Source: Plectrocnemia conspersa
Lineage: Eukaryota; Arthropoda; Insecta; Trichoptera; Polycentropodidae
NCBI GenBank assembly: GCA_009617715.1
Contig: VTFK01000218.1
Span: 372,001-436,000, forward strand
Length of the DNA: 64,000 nt
Reading direction: 5' to 3'
The position numbers and the translations under genes were made by a program. Of this stretch, positions 49,601 through 63,363 are shown piece after piece (the first letter of the stretch is position 1; every line of letters begins with the position of its first letter). Under the pieces are notes generated by a model. That model was not told the DNA's origin, searched no databases, and was given only the letters and a program-made list of their open reading frames with translations.

Positions 49601-52600
49601 TATATTTAAATTAGCATATATTTTTTTGGTATTCTTTGATGTAAAAAATTTTTTTTTTGTGTCTGTCTTATTTTACGATTAGTATAAAAAAGTATGTAAA
49701 CAGTTTAATTTTTTTAAAAGATTTTTATTATAATATATTTTAATTTTAATTTCAGGTATACAAACGCTAGATTTTCATTGTATACTACTACCATGTTTAA
49801 TTTAGTGAGCCAATGGAATGGCTTGACTTCGTTTCGTAAATATTATTTACTCTGTTTTAATCTAATTTATTATATTTTTCTATATATAAGTCTTGCGTGA
49901 TTTATTCGCCATTGGTTTAAGACAGTAAACACTCGTCAAATTAGATGTGAGAATTCGTATATATGACAGAGAGAAACGGACTGAGCAAAATTTCCTGATT
50001 CAGTAAATATTCTACACAGTATTTATTGTATAAAATAAAATAGCTTCTACCTTTTAAGTATAAGCATATTGAGTCTTACATGTATATATTAGTTCGTAAA
50101 TCAAGCTGTCATGTCTAGAGTTTCTGAATACTCAAGACTGTCCAATAGATTCTAATTTTTATTTTTAATTATTCTTATTTTTTATTCTTTTGTAACCTGG
50201 CAGGTGTAAGCCTAATGCGTTACAACGGGACAAATACGTATCAACTGGGTAAATCAATCAGACCTAATGTATTAGCCACCAGACTTATCAGTCTGGAAAT
50301 CGGTTACATTTATATAATTTACTATAAATTATTATGTTTATTAAAATTTATAGTCAGTGTCACTTTGCAGCCAGGGCTATTTTTTTTAATAATGTGGCAT
50401 TTGAGTTACTAGTCTAGACCTTACGGACTACGCTATTCCGACCTTAAATATGCTTTTTGTCATGATTTATAAAGACATATCTTCAATATAAATTTTGTCA
50501 TTTGAGATTGATCCGATTTTTTTTTTTTAGATGTACCACTACATTCTATAAAGTATTTTATCATTAACTTTGTTCTTATAAATCACTTTAAATATCTTTA
50601 CATTTCAATTGTAGTCGATCATTTATACAAAATGTTCTATACAATAATTACACTGAGTCACTTTATAATTCTTAGATTTTTAAAAATGCTTCAAAATTTT
50701 GCTTAAAAATGAAAGAAAACTCTTTTTAGACAAATTTTGAAAATATTAATCTTAGTATTTTAAATTTCTTACTTTTAAAAATGAAAAAGCGCTAACATAT
50801 TTTCCTAAACCAAAGACGAATAAAGAATGACTCTAAATTGAATATCTACAAGTTCATATTTTTTAATGATGTTGCTGAGGCTTAAAATATATTTTATCTG
50901 TCGATAATCAAATAAAATATCAGCTGCGTGTCGGGTGGTATTAGCAAAAGGTTTTTTAATACCTTCTTTTGCAAGCTATATTTCAGTAAGCCAATAACTT
51001 CAAAATATTTTTTATTTATTTATGAATTAAAATATGAAATATCTAAGACACGAGATAAAAATTCCCGGTTGTCGGGACTGTAAAAGCTCGGATATATTCA
51101 GAAATAATTTCCCAGGATGAGTAGGGACGGGTTTTTTCTAATCTTTCTGATAGTCTATTAATCTGTTGACATTATTTTTTCCAAGCCATTGAATTGTTTA
51201 AAATATAAGATATTTGTGTTATTGCTGATTTTTAAATAAAACTACTCTTATGTACATATATAGTATACCTACATGTGTGTTGTCGAGAAAGTTGTATAAG
51301 CCGTGGTTGGGGAGACTGAGGAGAAAGAAAAAACTCGCTTCGACGACAATTTCCCACACAAATTTACGACGCCCCGATGGAAAATTGAACCGACGTCGAA
51401 TCACGGCTCGTTTGAATATTTTCCCAAATCGTATATTAGAAAATTGCGATGATTTTGTGAATATTTAATGGCAGCCGCTATGTAATTTTCAGAAATTTCT
51501 CTCTTGTGCTAAAATTGAAGATATGATTAATAGTCGTTCAACTAAATAGATAGTTGCCGTTGCGAATTTAGGTCAAGAAGGCATTGGGGTATATTATATA
51601 ATAATACATATACACTTACAATAATTAATCATAATCTCTATTTACACGTACATATATATTCATGGTATAAAATGATTTTATTTGTTGAGATCGTATACAT
51701 AAACATTTGGAATTGTCCACGTACTCTCGAAGTTCTTTTCCAATTCTTCGGGTCACAAAAGAAATCGCCAGGGTCGCTCGCGTATTTCGCTTTATTTTAT
51801 TGCGGTCGTTCAGTCAGTTTGGCCTGATTGAAATTCTTGCTTCACGGCGGAACTTCAATTTTTGCACATCGCCCATAAGTTTTGATGCCCATCGGCCAGG
51901 AAGTTGTCCATCATGGCGCGAGGCGTCTTCAGGGCCGGTGCGATGCTGCAGAATCGCGAAAGGGCGCCGGATGGGGGCCCGCCTGTTTTGGCGGGTAATC
52001 GCCGGCACATCCGGCGGAGAATGGATTCGAGGAAATTGGACGCGTTGTCTACTTCCTTCCGGCTCGTTGCTAAGATACATTTCTTGCTACTTCCAGACGA
52101 GAGAAGATAATATTTTGAGTCTGTAGTTTGTGTAGCGAAAGTGATGTATCTAGTTATGGTTTGGATTTAATATTTTTATTACAAACATATACAACATCAA
52201 ATCAATGAATAAGCAGTAACATTAATACAATTTCAGCAGTTGAAAGACTGACCTTTTCAAAAATAAAAAATACCTTTTTAATTTATGTAAAGGTCGAGAA
52301 TGAGTAAATCTTATCGAAGCAGTTAAATTCTACGAATCTCGGGCCAACTCTGTCGCAATTACGGTATGGCTAACATAATTAATAAATTTATTATATTTAA
52401 ATTATGCGTAAATATTAAGAAACGATATTTATTTTGGAATTGTACATTTTTTAATGTAATTTATACATTTCTTTGGTCATAAAATTATAATGCAATCGCT
52501 ATATTTACAAGTATAAAATTAATGATGCAAAATATATTGACTAAAACAATAAATTGCCAAATAAATAAAAGAAAAACGTTAGTATTTTTGTTTCTTAATT

Positions 52601-53774
52601 GTTGCAAATATATTAGTGCAATGCAACTAAGAGCAGTAGATCAATTTTGCTTGTAATAAAACTTATTTTTAAAATTTGAGCGTTAAAAAATTATAAAATA
52701 AGTTGAATATATATATAGCTTTTAGGAATAGCAATCGCTTAAATATGCACAAACTAAAATACAAATTCATAGCTTTAAGTTTAATATCTCTACACTAACA
52801 CAAAACTAGAAATTCTAAAGGCTTTTCATAACTTTGGATAAATCGAATAATTAAATATTTTCACAGTTTTTGTGAAAGAATATTTAGCAAAATAGTTAAT
52901 GTGTGATATTCATTGTTTTTATGTACATTTCTTATGACAAATAAAACATGTTTTTATTGATTTTCATTACTTAGAACTAGAGACTTTCATACAAATATTA
53001 GTTATTCGAATATTTGTGCAACATTCGTAAATTCATTCATATTTGTAGTAAGATATTTTACTTTAAAATACACGGAAAAACCAACCTTCTGAAAATACTA
53101 AAAACATAGTTATTTATTATTTTTAATATTTTTGTATATTACAACAATTCAGGTTTTCATTTTCTTTTTCCGATGTACTGCTGCATTATAGTGTTTTAAT
53201 TTTGCGAAATTAATTTTATTATGTTATTTTTAATGTCCATAACAATTTATTGTCGGCGAGCACTTTGTAATTGCCGAAATTCCAGTAAATCCGCATATAT
53301 ACGAATTATCATTGTGCAACTGTGGACTTTTTCAATTACTAGTATTGATTTTTACCTCTTTAAAATCAATATGAATAAAATTTAATAAAGGCATTTGTTC
53401 TAGTAATATTTTTATTGTTATTTCGACAGCAGGAATAATTAAAATAAAAAATAAAAATAAATAGTGTTGTACATATTTATTGTTTTTTTTATGAATTATG
53501 TGTGTATGAACATGTATTCATTATTCAAACATTATTTTTTGATGTTTCAAAAATTCACAAATAAATTCGAATATTTTCTCGAGAAGAAGACTAATTACAA
53601 CAAACACATTTAATATCCAGTTCGATATATTCTATGAAACCATATTTATTTTTATTTTTTTACATATGCTAAAAGCTCATTTATTAAAGAGTTGTGTTTG
53701 AATTTAAATTATTTATCCGTGAGATTAGGTAAATCTAGGAAAATCTAATCTCTGATGATCGATCAGAATTATTT

Positions 53775-53880
53775 CGATTTAAAATAGATTGTCGATGTAA
53801 AAATACAATGGTTCATGTGGGATTCGAATCCAGGTCTTTTGTGTAATAATCAATAACTATAGTCTATCCTGCTTGTAAAA
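53775..53880 (-). mobile_element. tRNA-derived SINE, second copy
   Basis: On the minus strand: gcaggatagactatagtt (A-box region), then aaaagacctggattcgaatccc with a near-perfect B box. It matches the SINE at 13205 over the head region. This head is better preserved at the B box than the other copy, but it lacks a foldable acceptor stem, so I do not call a tRNA gene. Confidence 0.65.
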
Positions 53881-56800
53881 TTGCTCTTATAATAAGCATA
53901 TAAAAATTATTTTTATTTTTATCGTGTAGTATATTTTTTTTCATGCTGGTGAAATTGCTGATTTGTGAAACAAACTGTTTACTTGATAGATTTTTGTATA
54001 AATTTTCTGATTTCTTTAGTACAGGGTTAATATATAATACTTTTAGAAATGCAGTCAAAATTAAATGGAAATAAATAATAATGGATAGGCAGATTTATAT
54101 CCATAATTTACTATTTTATTTCATTCTTGATTGTACTCTACGATTTAAGTAGATCTCAATATAAATACTACATATCACAGTGTCCAATGCTCTTTTTAAA
54201 AAACAATGCATTTTTTTTAACTATATTCAAAGATCTCAAAATCAGCCTTAATATTTTTATCAAATCATAAACATTTATAAAAGAGTATTTCTTCAGAACA
54301 CAATAATTATCTTAGTCTTAATAAATTTTCCATAAAAATTTTCCGATTTGTCATCGTATTTTAAAATATCACCTTTTCAATAAACACGTTTAAAATACTG
54401 AAGAAAATACTAAAAGTAATAAAAATATTACTATTAATTAGAATAATATTTTTTTTTTTATGAAAATAAGTAATTAAATATATTTCATTATTATGTTACT
54501 CAAAACAGATTATACGAATAGCTAGTTGCGGTACTTTTTTGAAATGTATGTTATTTATTAATTTACTGAGTATTTTATAAAGTCTACACAAATAATTAAC
54601 CCTTTCGCCGCGGCTGATATTTTGATAATATCTGAGAGAGCGCCAATTTATGCCATAAGTTATTTAAATATTATTTCAATAAATTAAAGTTTTTATCAAC
54701 CTTAAATTTTACAAAAAAAAAACATAATATTGTAAAGCTCAAAGATTCATGACACCTTAAGGTGCCATATGCATACTGGCGAATTCTTGATGTCTTCTAT
54801 AGGTGTCATTCTTGAAAAAAAATATTATAAAAAATAGGTTTATATTATATATTTTTATAGAGCAGGAGAGAATAAAATTTGGTTAAAAACATCGTTAGAT
54901 GCAGATAAAAAAAATGTTTCTAGACTAAACAGTTTATAAACTTAACGACGCAACGTATCATAGTCAGATTCATATAAAAAAAAACACACAACTAGTAATA
55001 AAAAAAGATCATTTATAAGGTACTCTAAAATTTTTATCACGTGTCTCTAACTAATTTTACTCAAGTCTGGATGTACGTGAAAACATACACACGCGTATAA
55101 TTAAACCCATTAGCCAGCCAGCCATTAACATTATAGTGCGATGTAAATATCACTATTAATTTGCGACAACCATTGTGAGTCATTATTTATTCCATTAATA
55201 TAAACATACGCCACGTATAGTAGTTACAATGAAGACTGTCTGCTTTTGTGTTGTGGAAGATTACCAACTCGAAGCTCCTTACATAGCGTGGCATTAAACG
55301 CTTTTATATAATTTATAAATTCTTTACGTAATGATGATATTGTATTAATACATTTCATAATTAAGAAATTGTCGCTGGTAAGGGCCCAAGGGATTAGTAA
55401 AATGCGGTGGAGGATATTTTACAAGGGTATTAAATATCCTCTATTTTTTCATTAAATGGATTATAAGGTTTTTTATCCTTTAACATTTAAAATAAATTAG
55501 GATAAAATTTAACTGGATTCTGAGTGCTGAAAAACTAAACAAACTGCTTGTTTTATATTTTACAGCAATTATTGCGAGAATTGCTGTTTAAAATATTTTA
55601 TAAATATTCTATATTATTAGACCTTTAATTCGTTTGATTCGGTCCTTTAGTGAGACAGACAAAAATAAGATCCCACCTTGACAATTATAATGTAATAAAT
55701 ACATTTAGTATTGATATTTATTTAATATCTAAATGAATAAACATGAAAAAAAATATTTAAGCATCTTTCATAATATTATATTATAAAATGTCCTTTCAAA
55801 GGCTATGTAATAATATTCAATGTGATAACAATATGTCGGAAACGTGTGCCAAAATTTTCTAGGTTATTGCTAAAGTGTCAGGAATGTTCAACTCTAGATA
55901 CATATAACCATTAATTTATTACAGACACTAATTACATTTGTGCAATAACAAAATAAAATATCTTATATGATACAAATATTTAAAATATTTAAGAAGTATA
56001 AATATATAGTTTTTATTATTAAACAATAATATACTATACTTTTGTGCATTTATTATAAATTTAGTACGCTTCCGATATACTGTGGCGTATTTTCTCGCAA
56101 TTTTCCATCGGAAATCCACGGTTGAGCGGGCATGCGTTACAATGTACCTCGAAAATAGGTCGGTGGTTAGATCGAACAGCTTTATGGTCCTGTGGCTTCC
56201 AGTTCGAGCCCTCGGCCAAGAGACTTGCATCACCATTGGCTGTTGCTTATTTATACAACGGATAGCTTTAAGGGACACGCGACCCGGAAAACTCATAAGA
56301 TTTTCCTCCGACCGCTCGCTCGTGCAGATATCTTGCAGCTTTCAAAATTGAGTTTAGAAACACAGTCGATTAAACGTATGTTTTGCCATTACTATTGGAT
56401 AAATAAATGGTGACGCTACTGAAAATTTATTTGTGAAGCAGCAATTGCAAATATGTAAATTTATTTGTAGCTTGCGAAGAGATAAGCTATATTCTTGTTT
56501 GTTTGGAATTGTGCAGCCGTTAAAACCATAGTTGCATCTAACTTCAAATCAAAGTCGAATTTCTTAACAAGATTAAATCGAAACGCTCGGAAGTTACAAT
56601 TTGAAAACCAATAACTTGTTTGCTATTGAATATAATTAACATTGTTACTATCAAGTGTTGAAATAATATGTCTAATTTGTGATAATTATCTGCTATTATC
56701 TTCAACATTTTAATTGTATTTCACAGGGTGTTAGCAAGCAAAATTTCCATTTTGTAATCACGACAAATATTTGAAACGGGATTTGGACGTTTTCCAGGCG

Positions 56801-56999
56801 ATTTGCGTTCAAGCGCCTTTGTCGAAATAATATATGCTCGTTAAATCGTTATCTTATTAGTCGTTGATATCATATTTTACACATTGTCAATATAAAATTC
56901 TAATATTTTATTTTTATATTCCACCTAAACATATTTATAAGAGCATTGTCTAAGACTAGAAGCTATACACTCTAAAGTTTATTAATTATATATTTATGA

Positions 57000-57133
57000 T
57001 ATTATTATGCAATAATTTTTGAATCAGGTACAGATTGTGTAATTACTATAAATACGCAATATTTTTATAGGCTGAACTTTGGATTTTTAATGTCTTATTT
57101 GGATCAAGGTTGACGTGAAGAGGGAAGCGGCTG
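57000..57133 (+). repeat. Dispersed repeat, copy 2
   Basis: Aligns with 13660-13834: ttgaatcaggtacagattgt against ttgagtcacgtacaatttgc, then gtgaagagggaagcggctg against gcgaagagagaagcggttg. The middle is shortened. Unknown family. Confidence 0.45.
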
Positions 57134-60100
57134 TTTTTTTTTGTTTGAAAAAAATGCGACAAAAATACACTGTTGTTAAACATTTCATTCAAAATTCAAT
57201 TGTTTATTTTTTTCTTAAAAATATTTAATTTTAATTAAAAAAGATTTAATTTAAAATTAAAACCTGTATTCATATAATACTTTCTATGAGCTACACTAAA
57301 TTTTGATATCATATATGCACACCTTACAAGATTTTAAATAATTTCTATTAATTATTAGTGCGAATTTGGTTGAATGTGACTGTGGAAAGTTATTGATAAA
57401 GCTTCTAAATTATTTTCGTCTTTTTTTATATAAGAATCATTGCTTGGTCGTTAAAGTTTGCACTTAAAAAGGTGTCATACTATATTCCATAGACTGCATT
57501 AATGCAATTCATTATTTTGTGTTTGTAAAGACATCAAACGATCGTTGTTGCTGTATTTAATAATTTAGATTTAAATGCACTTTTCGGCAATTCGTTAATA
57601 GTAAAATTGTTTTGTTTATTGCGCTTTTAACGCGTATATGCAACAAATCTTCGCACGGCCAATACGGTTTTTTAAAAAGTATTTTCTACCTTTGTCATCA
57701 CAGTATCATTCATTATACATGTAATATTTTTTATGAGCTACATCTAGATTTTTATTAAATATTTTTTAAAATCATATATGCACACCTTGCAAGATTGTAA
57801 TTTATTATTATAATACTAATCCACAAGATTATGAGAGCTTGAAAAATTTTAAATGTAATGATTGGTTGACATTTCAATAATACGAATCACTAAAGTTCGT
57901 GTGAAATTAATTTAATCTGGTACTTAGTTAATTATTCTATATATTGATCAGAAACAAAGCAAGGATTTATAGAAGTAACATTCAATAGTTAAAAATATCA
58001 CATTTTATAATACAACAATCACGGAATTGGCATTTTTCTTAAAAAATTGTATATTTACGAACTGATAATCTACTATTGAAAAAGGAATCGGTTATTTTAT
58101 CAGCGTAGCAATAAATTTTAGGACATAATTTATTAGGTTGCCTTGCGAAAAAAGACAGATAGTCTCTCATTTTGGACTAGCTGCAATCCCAGGGAAAAAA
58201 TCTGTAACCTCAGATAGATATTCCTGAGCTTAGCAAAGGGAATTTTTAATAAAACCGCGATTTTTTTTCTTACGGTCCTCTTAGATATACACACGTTTTT
58301 TCGTTTACCCTAATTTACAGTAACCTTTATTAGTAATTCGGTACTTCATGACGCCTGATATAAATACAAAGCACGCGTACTGTGTAGAGATTGAAAGATT
58401 TTTTTTATTAAGGTTTAGATATTCTTTATTAATAAAACTGTGATACTGTATATGTCTAATTTCATGTTTTCATTGTCAATCTGGGATTTAGATTTCCGCG
58501 TTATATATATAAAAAAATAAAATTAAAAAGGCAAAAGCACGAATCAGCATATATTATTATATAATACAAATCCAGCTTAATTCATAATCATAATCATCAT
58601 TTTATATGCTCAACCATCAAAGCGGCTAATCTCTAACACGCGCCATATCAGAGGTATACATATTATTAAAGCTTTAATTTTGTCATATTCTGCTATAAAA
58701 ACGTTTGAAGTATATTTATATTTAACTTTAATGTTAAAAAATGTTTTATCTCGCAATTTTTTATAACGCCTTTTATCATTTTTATAACGAGAACGTTTTT
58801 ATAACAAAATCTTAACTTATAAAACATTTATTTATTGTAACATCTCAGACAATCGACAAAGGCTTTTCTTTTATTTGTTTTTATTCACATAATACATTTT
58901 TAAGCCGTTTCATAATTTAGGATCTTCCCTTATCCTCGGACACCACCCTCGCCCGTGGTACATTTTTTACACGATACTCTCATAATACAACGGGACGTTC
59001 GCCTCCTCCCTCCACAATCGCATTATGATTTATTACCCTCGCGCGTCATTGATTTTTGTGTACCTAGAGGGTTTAAAAAAGATAACGCTCAACATTATCT
59101 GCCGCCCTTATGGAAAACTTGTCACGGGGAAAATGATTCATATTTTTCATTGAGCGGCGTCGGCGGCGGCCAACCTTTTTCGCTTTGCATTTTCGTAACC
59201 AAGTGTTGGGGTCGCAACAAATTTGCACAATATCACTGGATGTGCCCGGATATGACGGGATATGAGGGTCGAATTTGCGTCGGCAATGTTCGAACGGGGC
59301 CGGATTGCAATTTTCATATTTAAATTAAAATAAAAAAATATCATTCTAGATGTATGTGAGAATATTGAGTGTTTTTAGAATATTTAAATAAACAGGGTTT
59401 TATTTTTTTATTTTAAATATATGTTTACTAATAGTATTTAGTTACTTACTGTTACTGTTTGTTTTAATTTCTAGTAATACAACGTAAACAAGCGTTGTTT
59501 AATGTTCAACATGTACTATACGAATTTGAGATTTAACTTAATTGGAGTCCTCTAAATCGTAATAATGCTAGTAAATATATTCTGCAATGCGAATAAAATA
59601 AATAACGATGCTTGATTACCTTTCTTATTTGTAAATAATGTTTTTAGTTTAAAATTTTTCATTTATAGAGTAAAATACATCAAGCGATATCTAATTAAAC
59701 GAATGTTAATATCTTAAAAAAATAATTATTTAATCTTCTTAATAATGTAAAATCGATTAATGTATTCTTTATTTTTCACATTAATTAGTGACACAGTGTA
59801 TTACTAAATTGTTAAAAAATACGATATATATGAATAATTTAATAATTTTCCAAATGTTAAAATTCAATAGATACAGTACGACAGGCTTGTTTTAAGTCAA
59901 CCTAATTGAATTTTAGAATTTGACCGAGAGATAGAGAGGAAGGAGTGCTTTAATCCGTTAACGGCGCGTGTCAGCTGAAACTATCTATAAATTACTTAGT
60001 TAACTTCTACAAAAGGGTAAATAGCGGTTTTGCATCGCCCGTCTGTTCTCGGCGCTGGAAGGTACCAGCGCTTTTTGGCCTTTGCCGAAAATAAAATAAG

Positions 60101-60889
60101 CAGCGGAAGTAGATTTTAACGAGCAATTAATTTAATAATGCTTTATGGCCGAGAATGAAGAAGGGCTGACTTGGCACCACCTTCGCTCATAAAGCACACA
60201 AAGGCGAAACAATATATAGCGCCGTTATGAAAAATGTGTCTGCCAAGGAAATGGTCCTGCATCCTGTCTGGTGTTTTTCAAATTATCATTCAGGGCAGTA
60301 GTGTATTTTCCAAATAGAATTCTGTTAATCTGGATAAGTATAAAGGCTTATTAGATTAAAAAAGTTTACAAAATTAAAGACTTTTAGAAAAAAAATACAA
60401 ATAGTTTTTCATGCGCTGCGATCTTCAAAAGATAACTTTCAATCCCACGCAGATCTAATCTCAATAAACAAGTCTAACGCAATCAAATTATATTTCCAGC
60501 AATATTGCAGCATCTTGCTTTCTCATTCAACATAATTCAACGAATTGGTGTATGTTATATTTATAGCATCGAGAATGCTCATTTCTCGGGAGCCATTTAT
60601 GGTTATTATTAAATTTGTGCGAATATTTTTAATTGCATTTTTCTGCATAAGAAAGGGTGGATTCGTGCCAGATGCTTTCTTGGAAGCTTTATAGAGAATT
60701 TATGATTTTCTCAACTACTCTAATCGGCCATATCTTGGCATTTCATGATATTATCTTACGATTCAAAAGAGCAATTTATATTTTTTTTACTTTGTCAATG
60801 ACGCATTGCAGTTTATTAGTGTATTACTGGTTCAAGTATATTATCTTGAGGTACTCCAGGTATGTTCCGGGTTTTTGCTGAAATCAGAT

Positions 60890-61110
60890 GCTAATGTAAA
60901 AATATTTTATGGTAGGAATCCATTAAAGTGGATTTCAACATTGAAATATAAATGTCACTATCCATAGTATCTTCGCAAGTGTAAAGGTTTCCTACTCCTG
61001 CTGCTGCCATGCAACCCCAGACCATAACACTTCCGCCATATTATTTGACTATAGGTACTACGCAATCACCTAGACTTTTCCAACTCTTCGACTACACCAG
61101 GGATCGCGAA
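60890..61110 (-). pseudogene. Tc1-type transposase fragment
   Basis: The minus strand gives PIVK-YGGSVMVWGCMAAAG, then VGNLYTCEDTMDSDIYISM and LKSTLMDSYHK, the central part of a Tc1-family DDE transposase. It shares a 21-base exact stretch (ttgaaatataaatgtcacta plus the preceding a) with the fossil at 7035-8381, and both copies have the same downstream order. Neither the N-terminal domain nor the C-terminus was found. The first catalytic block should lie just above 61110 but is unreadable. Confidence 0.82.
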
Positions 61111-63142
61111 AATTTTCATATTTGGTCATATTTTGCAAAAAATGATAACATTTCATCCTATGATTTATATAGGAGTTGTTTCATTTAGCCGAAAAGCAAA
61201 AGGCATATTACTATTAATATGATTATTTTTAATTCATTGAATAAAATGTTTACTAGTTGGGCATAAAAAATTAAAACATCGTTTATTGGGCGTTAATTTA
61301 AAATCCATTTTCTCACTACCTACTTTAATTGCAGAATCAACAATTACTTGTTTTTAAAATTGCAGTGGTTATTAACAATTCAAAAGAAATTAGCAAAAAA
61401 ATATTTAAAGTGTGCATTTTTAGATATAATTTTTAAGAAGAATTACTAGTTCGAGTGACGTCCAAAAATATTGCTGTATATTTATCTTCGAATATTTTAT
61501 TAATAATACTGACGCAATTAACTTGCTCTACGATTAATTATGCTTTTCGGAAGGCAAACTAGCTTCTTCTTTTGACTTGTTAGTTTAAAGCTATTAAGAA
61601 GCAGTTTTTCAAAAAGCAAAAGTTTGAAGTGATCGATTTTTCTGGTTTTAGTATCATAAGCACTTTAGCCTAAAGGCATCGTTTAATAGATTGGTAAGTA
61701 TGAAATGTGTCAAATACATAGTTAATATTATATTCAGTTCAAATATATAGTTAATATTATATTATATTCAATATTATATTCATATATAGCAGTAATTATG
61801 CATATAAATAAGATTACTACAATCAAAAATCTAAAAAAGTAGTTCTGAAAACACATAGATATATTTTTAATTAAAAGAGAAATTTATGGAAGAATATTAA
61901 AATTAAAATTTCTCTGCGTGGGAAAATGATCCAAAACAAAGAGATAATATAATTACGCATATATTTCGTGTACAAACAAAACGGCAGTTTGAAAGAAAAA
62001 TATAAGCGTGGGTATAGCAACTTGAAATGACTGAAAGCTTAGCTTAAAGAATCTGCGTCTTAATTTATTTAAAAATGTGATACTGCGCATCCCGATATTG
62101 TTGCTTGATATCAACACCTCATAATAATAGTGGGGATAAAAAAAGCGTACTCCAAATGATGAAATTGTGTAGGATAATGAGAGTTTATTAGTATAATTAT
62201 TCAGTAGATATAAAAAAACAGCTCTCGGCTCGTTAATATGAAAGCGTTCCGTGACTAAATTTAATTGGGTTTAGGATATTATTTGCGTCAAAATTTCTTA
62301 AAAATACGCTGAATCGACCTAATAATTATGTTGTTTTAAATATCAAATGTCTAACAACACTGTTACAAACATAAAAGAATTTCAAATAAATATTTATGAT
62401 CTGAAAAAAAGTAACAAAGCAAGAGGCTTGTAATTATTTTTTTCGTACCAAGAGGGCCAAAGCTGTTTCTCAAGCCTCTTGAACACGTTTTAAGCGCAAA
62501 TCGTTTTACTTTTTGTACGCTTTATGTGTGTGTGTTCATAAATTATTTTATATATTACGAAAAGGGAGTCAATAAATAAGGGGAATTTATTCCGTTTTTT
62601 CGTTCCTAGTACTGCGAACATATTTTTTCGTGTAAACGCCTTCCGCTTCTGGAATATTTATTTTATTAGACTGGCAAAGCGTTTTAATTTCATAAAAGAA
62701 GAATGCGTCGTGTTGGCGAGTGTTTCCTTGAACTTTTTAACGTGATATAGTTATTGTGTAAATTAAGTATATATTGCATTAAAGTGGCATGTATAGGAAA
62801 CAGTTTTATAACATAATTTTTCATTCTATAATTAGCACTTATCGATAAGTTTTTGAAGTACCAACGAAAAGGTCGTTGCGATATAATTTTCTAATATGAT
62901 TAAGCAAAGCACACGATCTGTGCACGCCGTGCAAACGACCCCGTTGACCCCAATTTCAACCCTGGATTAATGCTCAAAGTTAGGCACTCGGACCGGTGAA
63001 ATGCTCCTTCATTGGCTGCAATGAACCGCGTTCGACTGCATAATGCCTTGATTATTCCACACCTTGCAATTTAGTAATTGTCACACACTTTGTAATTCAC
63101 CAATAGTGGCGAGAAAATATAATATTTGTTTATTTGTTTCAG

Positions 63143-63363
63143 GCGTTATCAAAGCACAAACCGCGGTCGAAGTTAGGTGACTCGCAGTGGTCGCGAAGTT
63201 TCGCCCCCGACGCCGACAGTTCGCTGACTGATGCTGATGACGTGACGGACGCGATTCCTGCGTTACTTGCCCCTGGAGTTCCCATCGAAGATGAAGTCTT
63301 CTTCCAACCGGAGACGGACGATGGAGATGCCAGGGCTGACGGAGCGCAGCACTCACCTAGAAT
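63143..63363 (+). CDS. iRhom: iRhom exon 4, acidic cytoplasmic segment (gene continues)
   Basis: Encodes residues 233-305 plus two bases. It starts in phase 0 at ttgtttcag/gcg, matching the exon 3 donor, and ends at agaat/gtaagt in phase 2. A basic start (ALSKHKPRSKLGDS) is followed by SRSFAPD and a long acidic tract (about residues 257-295) containing PIEDEVFFQPE (279-289). That resembles the acidic DDVFESP-type stretch that precedes the conserved membrane-proximal part of iRhoms. No transmembrane segment has been reached. The juxtamembrane, luminal cysteine-rich and rhomboid-like domains must be in exons past the window. Confidence 0.8.

Larger units (their letters stand above)
32236..63142 (+). 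other. iRhom: Intron 3 (30.9 kb, phase 0)
   Basis: Donor gtgagt, acceptor ttgtttcag. Transposon fossils and repeats within it are listed separately. GC-elevated blocks without repeat character lie at about 35380-35640, 35900-36220, 37990-38230, 41030-41480, 43010-43640, 46990-47660, 48480-48740, 51270-51470, 51700-52130, 56060-56360, 58920-59310, 59930-60290 and 62880-63110. Some give open frames of 100-139 codons, but these have no recognisable domain and no matched splice sites. The stretches 36300-37900, 39900-41000, 49100-51200, 52200-53700, 54000-56000, 57200-58900 and 61200-62800 are AT-rich with nothing definite. Confidence 0.7.

Noticed and set aside
51707..52126. 139-codon open frame, + strand, overlapped by frames on both strands
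   Set aside because: Several overlapping frames are open at once in a GC-rich patch, which is expected by chance. No domain or ATG context supports it.
53819..53872. Possible tRNA gene on the minus strand
   Set aside because: A and B boxes are present, but no acceptor stem or anticodon arm can be folded. It matches the SINE at 13205.
54596..54650. ttaaccctttcgccgcgg and, at 47556, caaccctttgcggtcgg, resembling piggyBac-type tips
   Set aside because: No opposite end and no second TTAA duplication was found for either. Short matches like this are weak evidence.
55928..56296. 122-codon open frame, minus strand
   Set aside because: Half of it is AT-rich low-complexity sequence. The overlapping + strand frames are equally open.
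58955..59323. 122-codon open frame, + strand
   Set aside because: It is in a GC-elevated island. The peptide is not similar to anything I recognise and has no initiation context.
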